Shown: positions 1 through 11,959, counted from the stretch's first letter. The stretch is 64,000 nt of DNA from Pyrus communis (GCF_963583255.1 NC_084815.1:8417724-8481723); one strand, 5' to 3'. Notes: generated by a model not told the origin, from the sequence alone. Program-made: numbers and translations.

Positions 1-57
1 CGATAATAACTTGGTTTTGTTTCCAGGGTAAGGAAGTGCTATTTTTCTTGGGTGAAG

Positions 58-2375
58 TTAAGAAATTGTTGGGCGAACAAGAGATGAAACAAGCACTTGA
101 TTTTGGCCCAATTTGTGCCATTTTGGATTGTCATCCATGCATGTTATCCTTTGCGAAGGTATTGTCTTGTTACTCTCACTCTTTTTTTAATATTACGAGT
201 GTAAAACTTTAACTTATATATGGGAAGGCTCTGACGAAAGTTTAGAGATTTGGGTTTTTGTGGATTTTCTAGGAGTTGGATGATAAAAAAGGGCAAGGCT
301 TTGGGAATAGTTGAGCTATATTGTGTTGTGCCTTGTCTTTGGTTTAAGAGTGTACGGTGAATTTTGTGAGGGCTAAGTAATAGAAATGCGTGAATAAATG
401 AGAGGTGAGAGACATGATAAAGTGAGCTACAGACATGTCTCTAGAGATTTCAAAGTCGAGCAAAAGGTCATCATTTTGAAGATGCGGATGCCATTTGTCT
501 TACAATGCACTTGGTGTTGAAATAATTATGATAGAATTCTCTCTTTTAAACAGTTTCAGGAGACCATTGTTACCCCCAAAAAAAAAGCCTTAGGATTGCA
601 TTACGCACTTAATATGTGTGCGAGAATGAAGGGAAGGTTGTGATCAAGTGGTGTCACTTGTGTGGCTATGGACACGGCTTGCATCAGGTCTGCAGAGCAG
701 GTTATGGTAGCAGCTCTACAAGGAAAAGTACTGGATAGTGCATGACAACGCCTTTGGGAAGATTAGGGTGGAGAGGGGCAGAACGCTTTTGGCATTGGGG
801 TGTCGGGCATGCCTAATGATGAAGTGCGGGCATTTTTGCGCCTTAGCAGGGGAGCATTGGCCTTTGGCCATCACTAGGCCACTCCCTTCTGGCAAGAAGG
901 GGAGACATTTCCTGCAAGGGTGAAGAAAGAAGAGCATCAAAAGATTGTAGAGAGGAGATGGTTTGAGCGAAGACCTGAGGACGAATGAATGATCCAACAA
1001 TTGATATTAACAATACTTGACACAATTACAGGAGAGGGATGAAAAGTGAGCAAATTCAAACTCTGGTAATCAAATAGCTTCTTAATTTTGAATAGTATCA
1101 TATGCGTGACCGAATTACATGAGATGGATGGCAACAGGAGCAGATTCAAACTCTAGTGACCAAATAGCTTCTTATAAGAAGCTATTTGGTCACTAGAGTT
1201 TGAATCTGCTCCTGTTGCATATTTGGTCACTAGAGTTTGAATCTGCTCCTGTTGCCATCCATCTCATGTAATTGGGTCACGCATATGATACTATTCAAAA
1301 TTAAGAAGCTATTTGATTACCAGAGTTTGAATTTGCTCACTTTCCATCCCTCTCTTGTAATTGTGTCAAGTATTGTTAGTATCAATTGTTGGATCATTGA
1401 TTCGTCCTTAGGTCTTCCTTTGGACCAACTCCTTTCTACAATCTTCTGATGCTTTTCTCTCTTCACCCTTGTAGGAAATGTCTCCCACTTCTTGCCAGGA
1501 GGGAGTGGCCTAGTGATGGCCAGAGGCCAATGCTCCCCTGCTAAGGCGCAAAATGCCTGCAATTCATCATTAGGCATGCTCGACACCCCAATGCCAAAAA
1601 CATTATGCCCCTCTCCACCTTAATCTTCCCAAAGCCATTGTCATGCATTATCCAATACTTTTTCCCTGTAGAGCTGCTGCCATAACCTGCTATGCAAACC
1701 TGATGCAAGCTGTGTCCATAGCCACACAAGTGACACCGCTTGATCACATCCTTCCCTTCATTCTCGCACACATATTCAGTGCATAACGCAATCCCATAAG
1801 GCTTTTGTTTGGGGAGGGGGGTTAACAATGGTCTCCTGAAACTGTTTAAAAGAGAGAATTCTATCAGAATTATTTTAACACCAAGCACATTGTAAGACAA
1901 ATGGCATCCGCATCTTCAAAATGATGACCTTTTGCTCGACTTTGAAATCTCTAGAGACATGTCTGTAGCTCACTTTACCATGTCTCTCACCTCGCGCACC
2001 TCTCCCACCTCTCATTTATTCATGCATTTCTATTACCTAGCCCTCACGAAATTCACCGAACACTCTTAAACCAAAGACAAGGCACAGCACAATATAGCTC
2101 AACTATTCTCAAACCCTTGCCCTTTTTTATCATCCAACTCCTAGAAAATCCACAACAACCTTGAATATATACAAAAACTCAAATCTCTAAACTTTCATCA
2201 GAGCCTACCCATATATAAGTTAAAAGTTTTACACTCATAATATTCAAAAAAGAGTGAGAGTAACAAGACAATACCTTCGCAAAGGATAACATGCATGGAT
2301 GACAATCCAAAATGGCACAAATTGGGCCAAAATCAAGTGCTTGTTTCATCTCTTGTTCGCCCAACAATTTCTTAA
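58..2375. repeat. Large imperfect inverted repeat (fold-back), arms about 1.12 and 1.2 kb
   Basis: The left arm (58-1174) reads as the reverse complement of the right arm (1175-2375). The centre is a perfect palindrome around CTTATAAG at 1171-1178, so there is essentially no spacer. Near the centre the right arm has one extra copy of about 31 bp (1186-1216 repeated at 1222-1252). Just outside the right arm, 2381-2413 repeats the arm segment 2267-2299. The arms differ by scattered substitutions and small indels, so the duplication is not recent. Open frames in the arms are remnants of one original coding sequence seen twice. It could be a fold-back DNA transposon that captured a gene piece, or a simple head-to-head duplication; I see no clear target-site duplication. 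Confidence 0.85.
1541..1900 (-). pseudogene. Coding remnant with a Cys/His zinc-finger-like cluster in the right fold-back arm
   Basis: This stretch translates to a 119-residue open frame with the cluster CHLCGYGHSLHQVC at about residues 55-68, preceded by another Cys (CENEGKD). The C-x2-C and H-Q-x-C spacing resembles the second half of a PHD finger but is not canonical. The same cluster is coded on the plus strand of the left arm near 640-700, with a stop soon after. A neighbouring minus-strand frame (1317-1586) continues with a basic segment. The host gene is not recognised. Probably a captured or duplicated gene fragment, not expressed as such. Confidence 0.25.
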
Positions 2376-2640
2376 TTTTACAAGACAATACCTTCGCAAA
2401 GGATAACATGCATGAATAATAATGCCCTCTTCAAGCATTATTATCTTTTTTTTTTATTCTTCATTTTATGAGAAACTGAATGTGATCTTCCCCTCCCACC
2501 ACAAACTACGTATAGATACAAGTCTTTCGTTCACAAACCATTGATTTATAATTTGGTATTATTTCCATTCTAGGATTCATATAACATCAGATGGGTTCAA
2601 AGATTTGTTAGCAAATATATTAAAATAAACGATTAAATGG

Positions 2641-2784
2641 GTACCCGTTTATAACCGCGGGTAATACACATAACCATCTATTTAAATTTCACAAGTAACG
2701 GTTACCCATAACTGTAACCGTGAGTTTGAAATGGGCGGGTAACCGCAGTTACCCATACCCGTGGGTATTTTGCCCATCCCTATG
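2641..2784. mobile_element. Fragment with a hAT-like terminal sequence
   Basis: The segment is full of short GGGTAACC / GGTTACCC motifs and ends with the reverse complement of TAGGGATGGGCAAAATACCC. That is the kind of terminus seen on small plant hAT elements. I do not see the opposite terminus or a duplicated target, so this is at best a truncated copy. It lies beyond the 3' end of the JmjC pseudogene. The rest of 2414-3120 shows no gene that I can support. Confidence 0.35.
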
Positions 2785-3683
2785 TAGCAATCAACATATA
2801 GATGCATCCCATTCTAACCCACTCAACTTTATAAATAAACCAAAAAATATTTTAATTTGACACCTTGATTAGGAAAAGATACTTTGCAAATGAGCACCTA
2901 TTGTCATGTGGGGAGCTATCATCTCAAATTTTGCTCAAACTAGTTGTCCTCATGAGTCATGGAATCTGTTCAACGACTATGTATTAGAATATGGCTTTTG
3001 TGGACTCTGCCATAATATTGGCTGTTCTGCGAGCCTGTTCTTCCTTTAGCCGTTACGCCTAGAGGCATGCAAATCCATGGGCTAATGCAGATGAATTCCG
3101 ATTGTGATTTCCGTTCTTTCTAGCATGCTAACGAAGTTGGATCAAGTTGGCCAAAGAAAACCGTGCTAGGAAGATTAAGAAATCACTGAAGTTCATGCCT
3201 GCATTAAAAAGAAAAAATTAGCAAGCAGATTGGGATTTTTCCTTTTTCCACCCCCATTTAAACAAAGCTTTAGGTTATTGCAGGTTCATCTGCTAGAATA
3301 TTAGGATACGGTACACTGTCATCTACTGAGTTTAAGCTTTCTTCAAAAGTTTGCACTTTAGCTGTATTAGCGGCAAGGTTCCGTTGGCAGAGACCTTACA
3401 TCCTTGATGTCTTCTATGTACTCCAGAGCCTTGTAGTAGTAGTCTCTCTAAAGAAAATCCCACTATAATTTAATAGATATAAATTAGTGCCACTAGAACA
3501 CTAGCATCATTAGTTTTACATGGAATGGTTATGGTTAAAATTTAATACACGAGATACTCTGGCAGTAGTGTTCCACTTACCACCCAACAAATATTATAAG
3601 CTTTGAACCAGTTGTGGTTTATGGAAATTGCATCTTCCTGAAAGTATTATGAACACAAATAAGATGAAAAAAATTTCGTTCAT

Positions 3684-5656
3684 TGATAGGAGCATATTTA
3701 TGCTACTTAGTTATGTTATTTCCTTACATTTAGTGAGCTAATAACTACTTATTATAGTGTTTTAAGCTATTTTCGTTTGTTTGTAGGTCCTAATGACAAA
3801 GTTGGCAAGAAAAGGCAATTTTGAGCCTTTTAGAGCAGTTTTGGGCTTATTTTGGATAGCTTGTATATGAAGCAAGGTGGATGGACGAATTTGGAGCAAA
3901 AGAGGTTAGAAACATGCTGCAAATCAGAAAAGGAAAGTTCATGACAAAGAAGATAAGAAAAGTGCAAGAAAAGAGGAAACATTATCCAAAACCTTATCCA
4001 ACCTTATCTTATCCAAACCTTATCCTATCTTATCCTAACCTAATCTTGTTCCACCTTAATCCTAGCTGCAAGTGGACCTAAAAACCTAACTTCTAGAAGC
4101 CCTATCTGACCCTAAAAGGGTGCCACACCTTCCCCCTCTTTTATGCCTTCTAGAACACCCAAAATCAGCCATAAAACACTTAGTTTCTAGAAGGCCCAAT
4201 TTTGGACGAAAATTCTTAAACCTTTTTCTGATTGGATTCTGATTTTATTGGGCCCTTTTTTTCTTGGATTTGGATTGTATAAGTCCATATCTGAGATTAA
4301 TTGGGCTAGGACTTAATTCCCAAACCCTTGCCGCAACTTAGGGGCCCTAAACACTTGTATCAGCTAGGTTTAACCCTAAATCTGATTGCTAGGGTTTCGG
4401 CCATGCTATATATATATGTCTATTATTGTGCCGCACCTGCTTGGACACCCTAGGCAGCCATTCATCATTCAAATCATTCATTCATTCAACCCATTCACCA
4501 TCCATTCAGAAATACACTTTGTGCTGCAAGTCCTAGGGAGAAGGAGTGTCGTGGCTTCCATAGGAGAAAGACCATCTTGTGCCGCAAGAAATCTGCATCC
4601 ATTGGAGACTTTTAGAGTTCTTTCTTCCCTTGTTTCGTTTCCATGTTTATTTTAATTTGCTTTTCAATTGTTATGAACATGTATAACTAAGTTTTTCTTA
4701 GTTAGAGGTGAATTCAAAGCCATGGGCATATGTTTTATATGAATTGATTTTCTCCAGATTTTGTTTCTTGAATTGTGGATGTGATTTACTTAATTGATTT
4801 ATTGAGAACTTGTTCTTGTGTGTTGATTAAGGATGCATACTTAGTTTTCATACATGAATTTGATGCTAAGATATAAGGGAATTTCACCTAATCGTTATGA
4901 CCTTATATTCATAAGTAGTGGAAATCACTAGTCATGATTGTATTAAGTAAATTCTAGGCAAGAGTATCATGCAATTCATAGTTACGAATGCCTAGTCAAT
5001 GCTTAGGGTTTTCAAAAAGCTTAATGATCTTTGATTTTATCTCTATTGTGCAGTAAATGTAGGGAATTTGATAAGAATAATTTGATTGTCGATGCGTATT
5101 CCATCCAATTCAATGAAACTAGGAAAATCTGAAAGTTAATTTGTGCTTTTCACATTTAATTTGGGGCATTGTCATTCATGGTTTAAAGGGATAAAATCTG
5201 GAAATCAATTTGTGTTACATATGTGCATGTGTGGAGAAGGATCCTCTAACTAGTCTTTTTCCCATTCAATTCACCTAATTTAGTGCCTAATCTGTTTAGT
5301 TTACAATCTGTCCATTTTAATTAATTTCGTCCAAATCAATTCCCCATTTTATTAAGTGTGTTAGATTAGTTAGAAAAGTGTTTGAATCTGTCCAAATTAG
5401 TGTCTTGAGTCTAAGTTAGTTAAATTTCGTCCAAATCACCCTTTAGAGTCCAGTTTGAGTCTATTTGAGTGTTTTGGGCTGTTTGAGTCATATAGGTCTA
5501 GGTTAGTGTTTTAAAGTTTAATTTTGTGTTTTTAAGTCAGTTTAGAGTAGATTAGCATCCCTAGTTAATCCCCGGTTAGAACGATCCCTACTTGCATTTA
5601 TACTACAATTGTCACAAATAGGGTTTAATTTGTGTGTCAATATAATTTTCACATCA
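3684..5656 (+). mobile_element. Solo LTR of an Athila-type Ty3 element, in an intron of the JmjC pseudogene
   Basis: The 1973-bp unit starts TGATAGGAGCATA and ends TTTTCACATCA, and is flanked by the 5-bp duplication TTCAT (3679-3683 and 5657-5661). Its last 150 bases (TTAATCCCCGGTTAGAACGA and onward) match the ends of the LTRs at 22372-24400 and 39809-41838, but the first part differs, so it is a related subfamily. JmjC exons continue on both sides, which shows the insertion split an intron. No internal retrotransposon sequence remains, so LTR-LTR recombination removed it. Small open frames inside are chance. Confidence 0.88.
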
Positions 5657-7197
5657 TTCATCAAGCATGAAGATAGTTTTTATTTTGATTGAAAAGAAAG
5701 GGTTGCAAGAGGCTGAAACGACAACTTGATTTACACTACATGAAGCTTTGAGATAAAACAAGATCCTGGATATTGAGATCAAGAAACAAGCAGGGCCAAG
5801 TCCGTTTCAATCAGCCAAAGGCAAATGTAAAATGCTAAACAGAAGGCACATACTGCTATAAGTTTTCTGTTATACTGGCTATAAAGGTCACACTGCAAAT
5901 GGAGAGTGATTTACTTGGAAAACCTCTTATAATCATTGCATGCTTTCATACTTCTACTTTATGATAGGGCGAAACAAACTTGAAGAAATAGAAGAAATAC
6001 CAAATTATGATACCATCCGCTAGGCACAAAGATAATCTCATTTGGTTCTTGAATGCACTCCAACCAGACAGCCTGCTCAATAGATTAACATATGGTTTCA
6101 ACACAAAAAAAAAGATGCAAAGCCGGGAACATTTGTTTCACCAACATCATCAAAGATATTATATACACAGCTTTTCATATTCCTGAAGTTCAAGCGAGGG
6201 AAAGAAAGAGATAGAGTTCTATAATATGCTTCATTTATCAAAGCAATACACAATCCAGTGTCCCAGACTCCCAATACAGATGTCTCTGAATACTGTTAGT
6301 GCAGGAAATTGTAAACTTACCTGCCAAACACAAGATGACTTTGAGAAGGAGAGACAAAAAGCCACCGTTTTTTGCCACACTCATTCGCTGACCAGCTATA
6401 TGACCTGGAACATCAGCATGAAGAGGAGTCCAAGTGCCTGCATAAACCACAGAAAGGGAGCTAAATCTCCTTGAAAATTTTGACTTAAAGCATACCTATG
6501 ACTAGAAAGTGAGAGAGACCGAATGAATGTATCACAAATATTCCCAAACCTTCTGCTCCCATGTAAACAAAACGATAATCTGAGCAACTTACTTCGTTAT
6601 TTTCTGAGTAAATGTTGGGATCCTTATGCATGTGATAATTGTCAAGATACATGTTGGGCCAATCATCACAAAAGAGCACCAGAGTTGTGTATGCTTGGTA
6701 TTCTGGGTACTCCTGGAGATCAGAATACCAAGGGATGATAGAACAAGTCGGGACTAAGCTAGAGAATCTGAGATGTTACCTTATACTAGACACACTGATA
6801 GTCTGATACGGGCAAAGTGATAGACTCTCAGAGCTGAATGTCCCAAGTACATGTGCAAAGCCCACATACACCCGAGGCAGACAGTAACAAGGATGTCAAA
6901 GCATAAAATCACCAGGAAACTAACTCCTCAACTGCCCCAAAATTCCCCGCAAATAAAGGGTGAATTCAAAGCTTCTAACTAGCACCTTAACAAAATGCCA
7001 GTCCTTCAAAGACAGCAACTCCTTGCTCGTAGCTTCATGACTTGAAGCATAACTATGCTCCTGAATGGGGTCCCCGAGCCATTGCTCAACAAAGTGTGCA
7101 ACGGTCATTTCCATTCTCTTCTGATGTGTGAATTCTCTAGTACCACAATCTGCACCCTATAAGTGACAAAATATCACCACAGAAAAAACAAAACAAA

Positions 7198-7360
7198 ATA
7201 AAAGGGGTGGTGGGATTAATTAGGATTAATTTAGAATTAATTCCTCTAACATACTTCTTAATCATGACAATCACACATCACCTAAAAACTACTTAGCACA
7301 ATAAAAGGGGTGGTGGGATTAATCATGACAATCACACATCACCTAAAAACTACTTAGCAC
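7198..7360. repeat. Local duplication in intron 1 of the JmjC pseudogene
   Basis: The segment ATAAAAGGGGTGGTGGGATT occurs at 7198 and 7299. The 40-bp stretch beginning AATCATGACAATCACACATC occurs at 7259 and 7319. The arrangement is a small, partly deleted tandem duplication, with no coding content. Confidence 0.7.
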
Positions 7361-7889
7361 TGAAATATTACACCAAAAATACCAAGCTTGAATCTTTAAC
7401 TACAGAAAACAAAACAGGGCTGATAGATTAGCTAATATCTAATTACCACATAATCAATCTTCTTAATTATGATTAATTCCTTCTAAACACACTTCGTAAT
7501 TCATATTTAATTTCACTAAATCGGATTTCTGCAAGAAATTTAGTACCTGAACTTTGGATTTTCCGAAATGGGTAGCGAAAAATTGAAGATTTGGCTGGCC
7601 GTTGTCGGTGACCCAATCTGCAAGCTCCCCAATCGTCCATGAGACCTGTGAGCACCACAGGCTGGTTTTTCTCCAGGTACCTCCCCACGAACTCGTTGTA
7701 CCCCAGTTTTTTCTCGCTCACCTTCTCTATTTGCCCCCCAATTTGAATACCCACGTTTCTTCTCCCAGCTTATTCTACTTCAGCGAGTTAATTCGGATTT
7801 CCAACGTTCGGGAAGACGACTTGAGTTGGGCCAGGCCGGGCCGGGGAGGTCCAAAGTGATTTTAAAGGGCCCAAATTTGGCCGAAGTTT

Positions 7890-8345
7890 TATTTTTTTAT
7901 TTTTATCAAAACAAAATTCATTAAAGAGAAAAACCACGAGAACACCTTTTTCCAATACTGTCAAAATTAAAAGCATTAAGAGCAATAGAGGGTAAGCAAT
8001 TATCCCATATGTGAGGAGTCTCAACCGAAAGACCCATGTAAGCTAAGGCATCCGCGACAAATTTGCCTCCCTGGTATATATGGTTCCACACCACCTGACT
8101 AAATGAGCAAGCAATACAACGTGCATCCTCAATGATAGTTCTAATCTTCCAAGGAACCTCCTAATTTCCTTGAACTGCCTCAATACAAGCTTGGAGTCTT
8201 CCTCTTATCATCACCTTTTGGAAGCCCTTGGATCGAGCAAACTTGAGTCCTTCTTTTAAGTCCATCGCTTCAGCAAACGAAATAGTGATCCCATCAAGAT
8301 TGAAGGCACCCGCATCCACAACTTGGCCATCATAATTTCTGATAG
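7890..8345 (-). pseudogene. C-terminal part of a LINE RNase H-like (RVT_3) domain with an A-rich tail
   Basis: Read on the minus strand it begins RNYDGQVVDAGAFNLDG, then AEAMDLKEGLKFARSKG, VPWKIRTIIEDAR, HIYQGGKFVADALAYMG and a short tail ending SRGFSL. This is the plant RVT_3 RNase H-like fold, as found at the end of L1-type LINE polyproteins. One stop lies after EAVQGN. The stop codon is followed by an A-rich run (7888-7908) like a LINE 3' end. The upstream part of the domain is at 13618 and beyond; the Copia element lies exactly between. Removing the Copia element and one GATAG restores a continuous frame (TTFAI then RNYDG). Confidence 0.72.
8341..8345. repeat. Target-site duplication GATAG of the Copia element, left copy
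   Basis: GATAG abuts the LTR at 8346. The second copy is at 13618-13622. The two copies flank the Copia element inside the LINE RNase H reading frame. Confidence 0.8.
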
Positions 8346-8676
8346 TGTGGAAAAATGAGTTTTGATATATTTCCAAAATAATATGTGTTTACAGCAAGAG
8401 CACAATATAAAGCAGCAAACAAAACACAAGGGAGAAGGGACATGCCACATTCTCCTTGATTTAAGGACTAAACAAATGGATTTTGACTAATTGCAAGGCA
8501 CTCCTTGATTTAAGGAGATTTACATCAAAAAGTCACCTAAAAACCCTAGTTTCTAGGAGCAGCAACATGTTGCTGCAGGAAGTATGATGCTCTCAAGAAG
8601 GAGCAGCGATAAGACTTGCTGCTACTGAAAACTAGGGTAGCTGTAGTTTTCCCTTGCTGTGGCTTTTCATTCAAGA
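8346..8676 (-). repeat. 3' LTR of the Copia element
   Basis: It matches 13275-13617 along its length, apart from scattered substitutions and a small insertion near 13525 in the other copy. On the minus strand it is preceded by the purine-rich tract GAAGGGGAG (about 8677-8685), the expected polypurine tract. Confidence 0.85.
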
Positions 8677-9230
8677 CTCCCCTTCAAGCTGGATCCATAA
8701 GATTAATGGAGATAAACTTGCCAAGAAAGTGCTGAAAATGTGTAGTTGGCAATGCCTTGGTAAGCAAATCAGCCAATTGATCATGGCTACGAGTAAAGAG
8801 AGTTTGAATAACTTTGGATTGAACTTGAGCTCGCACATAATGGCAATCCACCTCAATATGCTTGTTACGTTCATGGAAGATCGGATTGGATGCAATGTGC
8901 ATCGCGCTTTGGTTGTCGCACATGAGGGGCATTGGTGCATTGCTAGGGAACCCCAAATAAAAAAGAAGACTCTTGAGCCATATAAGTTCACACACAGTGG
9001 AAGCCATTGCCTGATATTCTACCTCAGCATAAGAGCGAGCAATGACATTCTATTTTTTGCTTTTCCAAGTGACCAAATTACCACCCACGAAAGTATAATA
9101 ACCCGTGGTTGACTTTCCATTGAGAGCATTGCCCGCCTAATCTGCATGTGTATAGCCTTGTATTTGGGTTGAACCATTATTTCTCATGAGACTACCATGC
9201 CTAATGGACCCTTTGAGATACCGTAGTATC
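8677..9230 (-). pseudogene. Copia RNase H domain
   Basis: The frame contains STVCELIWLKSLL, PMPLMCDNQSAMHIASNP (Asp of the active site in CDNQSA), HERNKHIEVDCHYVR and HDQLADLLTKALP. These are the C-terminal marks of Copia RNase H. The frame ends at the polypurine tract beside the 3' LTR. Upstream (9010-9240) the frame is broken by stops. Role in an intact element: removal of RNA during cDNA synthesis. Confidence 0.82.
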
Positions 9231-9335
9231 CTTTTAACAACATGAAGATGTGTAACAGTGGGAACATGTATAAACTGGCTAACAAGACTCACGACATAAG
9301 TAATATCAGGTCATGTAATAGTAAGATAAATGAGT

Positions 9336-10345
9336 TTACCAACTAATCGTTGATAGTAACTTACGTGAGTAAGAAGTTCCCCAACCATGTCCAACTTGAG
9401 CTTGTAATCCAATGAGTAGTGACTGGTTTATAATCAAGCATACCGACCTCTTAAAGAAGATCCAACACATACTTTCTTTGGTTAAGAAACAGTCCATTAT
9501 GGGAAGTTGCCATCTCAATGCCAAGAAGGTAGTTTAGCTTACCAAGATCTTTGATAACAAACCTTTGATGAAGAAACCGTTTGAGGAACACAATCTCGTC
9601 CATATTGTCGCTAGTTATGATAAGATCATCGACGTAAATTAACACCACCAATTTACCCAATGAACCTATGCGAATAAACAAGGATGAATCTGCATTACTC
9701 CTGGAGATTCCTACCTCTTCCAAAACCAAGCTTAACTTAGCGTACCATGCTTGAGGAGACTGTTTTAACGCATAAATGGCTTTGTGAAGTTTATAAACAA
9801 GGCCATTTTTGGAGGCTTGTGGATGTCCAGGAGGTAGTTGCATATATACTTATTTTTCAAGTTCCCCATGCAAGAATGCGTTTTTCACGTCCATTTCCAT
9901 AAATGGCTTTGTGAAGTTTATAACAAGGCCATTTTTGGAGGCTTGTGGATGTCCAGGAGGTAGTTGCATACATACTTATTTTTCAAGTTCCCCATGCAAG
10001 AATGCGTTTTTCACGTCCATTTCCATAAATGGCTTTGTGAAGTTTATAAACAAGGCCATTTTTGGAGGCTTGAGGATGTCTGGGAGGTAGTTGCATATAT
10101 ACTTCTTTTTCAAGTTTCCCATGCAAGAATGTGTTTGTCACATCCATTTGGAATAAGAACTAACCTTGGTTAACTGCCACAAAAAGAAGAACCCGAACTG
10201 TATTCATCTTGGTCACAAGTGCAAAAGTCTCCTTGTAGTCCACCCTATACGTTTGAGTAAAGCCCCGAGCCACTAATCGTGCTTTATAACGCTCAATAGA
10301 ACCATTAGAATGGAATTTGAGCTTGTAGACCCACCTACTGCCCAC
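9336..10345 (-). pseudogene. Copia reverse transcriptase, disrupted by a tandem triplication
   Basis: The N-terminal part (10345-10160) reads [20 protein letters not shown] and VARGFTQ. The C-terminal part (9843-9451) reads VYKLHKAIYALKQSPQAWY, the catalytic motif YVDDLIITS, and DLGKLNYLLGIEM. Between them lie three copies of a 126-127-bp unit (9772-10150), so the segment coding for the MDVKNAFLHG-to-KAIYALKQ region is repeated and out of frame. Copia RT makes cDNA from the genomic RNA; this copy cannot. Confidence 0.85.
9772..10150. repeat. Tandem triplication, unit about 127 bp, in the Copia RT
   Basis: Units start at about 9772, 9899 and 10025, each beginning ATAAATGGCTTTGTGAAG. The second unit has lost one A in the run TTTATAAACAAGG. 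The third is the most diverged (TGAGGATGTCTGGG where the others have TGTGGATGTCCAGG), so the array is not brand new. Confidence 0.9.
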
Positions 10346-11047
10346 GACTTTCTTGCCACAAGGGAGGTGGACAATACCCCAAGTGTGGTTATCGTTAAGG
10401 GCTCATAATTCCCTGGGTTCATGGTGGTTTGAGATAAAATTGAGAAAAGCTGCATGGGAAGGTGAATAGCGATAATATGCAAGAGTGATTGGATGCCGTG
10501 CTGCATAGGTAACATAGTCCAGCAGTTTAGGTGGAGGTTGGCATGCTCATGGAGGATTTCTTCTAACTGGAAGTGGGTCAACCTCTTGACGGCTGGGAGA
10601 TGTTGTTATGGCCTCGCCATGAGACTGTGGCACATGGCAAGTTCTTGAAGAATTAGGAGAATGAGAGGCATCGGAAGCAGGAGCATGAGTGACATTAACT
10701 TGAAGATAGTCTAAGTTAATATGCCCACTAGGCTTAGGCAGTGGAATCAAATCCTCCCAAGTCTCCCATTTACTTGACTATGCGGTTACTTTGTGAAAAT
10801 ATGGAATGGAGTTCTCAAATTTTACATCTTGAGACACCACAATCTTGTTAGTAACATGATTAAAGCATTTATACTCTTTCTGAGTTGAAGAGTAGCCCAA
10901 AAACACACACTTAATAGATCAGGGATCCAGCTTATCACGATGAGATGCTTGAACATGCACAAAACATGCACATCCAAACACTTTTAAATGTGACAAATCT
11001 ATGGGCCAATTTTTAAGAACTTTATAGGGTGATTTAAACCCCAAAAT
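10346..11047 (-). pseudogene. Integrase-RT linker region of the Copia element
   Basis: Degenerate polyprotein sequence between the integrase core and RT. Minus-strand open pieces such as 10750-10547 are proline- and serine-rich (PSGHINLDYLQVNV, SHSPNSSRTCHVPQ), which is typical of the variable linker in Copia polyproteins. Several stops interrupt it. Confidence 0.5.
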
Positions 11048-11563
11048 TCAACTTGGAAGCCTGTTTATCAAATATGTGGCAGTGAGCATGCCTTGTGACC
11101 AAAACTTCTTAAGAATGTTTATGTGAAGCATCAGAGAACATGTCTTCTCTAAGAGGTCTCTATTTTTCCTCTCGGCCACCCCATTTTGTTGGGGTGTCCC
11201 AACACAACTTGTTTGATGAAATATGCCATGCATGCTCAAATATTGTGTCATGTTGTTAGACATGTATTCGGTGCCATTATCCGACCTTAATGTTTGAAGA
11301 TTGGACTCAAAATGAGTAGTAACAAGGTTGTGAAAGTCTTTGAACATAGTAAACACTTCACTTTTGAATTTCAAGAGATATAACCAAGTGATTCTTGTGA
11401 AATCATCAACAAATGTCACAAAATATTTGTAGCCATCAAATGATTCAAAAGGCTTACTAGCTCTAGACAAGGAAGAATTAAAATGTAGTCTAGTGAATTT
11501 GGAGAAATTACAAGTGTCACACTTGATAAGAGTTTGACACATAGTAGGAAATAACTTAGACAA
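11048..11563 (-). pseudogene. Copia integrase core
   Basis: A 171-residue open stretch with CDTCNFSKFTR (end of the zinc-binding N-terminal domain), GYKYFVTFVDDFTRITW (first catalytic Asp), LRSDNGTEYMS (second Asp) and GTPQQNGVAERKNR (catalytic Glu). All three acidic residues of the DDE triad are present. Upstream the frame is lost in stops, so no full polyprotein can be made. Confidence 0.88.
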
Positions 11564-11959
11564 AATAGGTGTGGATGGATGTGCTAGATGTTGGTGCCAT
11601 AAATGTGGATCTTGGGGCTATTTTGAACTTGAGGCTGCACTAACTTGGAGGCCTTTGGATAATGAGAAATTTCTTGGCAAATAGTAGAGAACATTGAGAA
11701 AGAAACCTTCACCAATCGTCTTCCCGGTGACTAGGTCTTGAAAAATCACATTTTTTGGTGAGAAAATTGCAAGACAGTTTAAAGTTTTGGTAATTTTTTT
11801 CCAATGGAAAGAAGTTGAAAAGGGAAGGCAAGGACATATAGGGCAGTGGACTCAACTTGGTTCAAAATTAACATAATTTTTCCTCTACCCATAACGGAGA
11901 CTCATTTTCCGTTAGCAACAGACACTTGAGATGACATATTTTGAAATTCATGCAAGTTT

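Larger units (their letters stand above)
3130..7754 (-). pseudogene. JMJD4-like JmjC (2OG-Fe(II) oxygenase) pseudogene, about nine exons
   Basis: Exons read on the minus strand: 7754-7547 (starts MGIQIGGQIEKV), 7149-6986, 6712-6550, 6437-6321, 6182-about 6117, 6072-6001, 3637-3581, 3447-about 3362 and 3198-about 3130. Most junctions have GT/AG sites. Family marks: PLHADV (Fe-binding H-x-D), RSYSWSANECGKKRW, IYNIFDDV-type segment, EIIFVPSGWYH (distal iron His), SINHNWF. This order matches JMJD4-type hydroxylases. It is broken: a frameshift in exon 1 after DDWGAC, a second directly after HADV in exon 4, a short deletion after GWYH, and doubtful donors after exons 5 and 8. A solo LTR sits in the intron between the sixth and seventh exons. 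JMJD4 homologues are protein hydroxylases; this copy is almost certainly inactive. Confidence 0.8.

Noticed and set aside
4386..4655. 89-codon plus-strand ORF
   Set aside because: It lies in a solo LTR with a clear target duplication and has no recognisable domain.
8654..9112. 152-codon plus-strand ORF
   Set aside because: Shadow of the Copia RNase H frame on the other strand.
9772..10150. CRISPR-like or satellite array
   Set aside because: Units are contiguous copies of RT coding sequence without spacers, in a plant retrotransposon.
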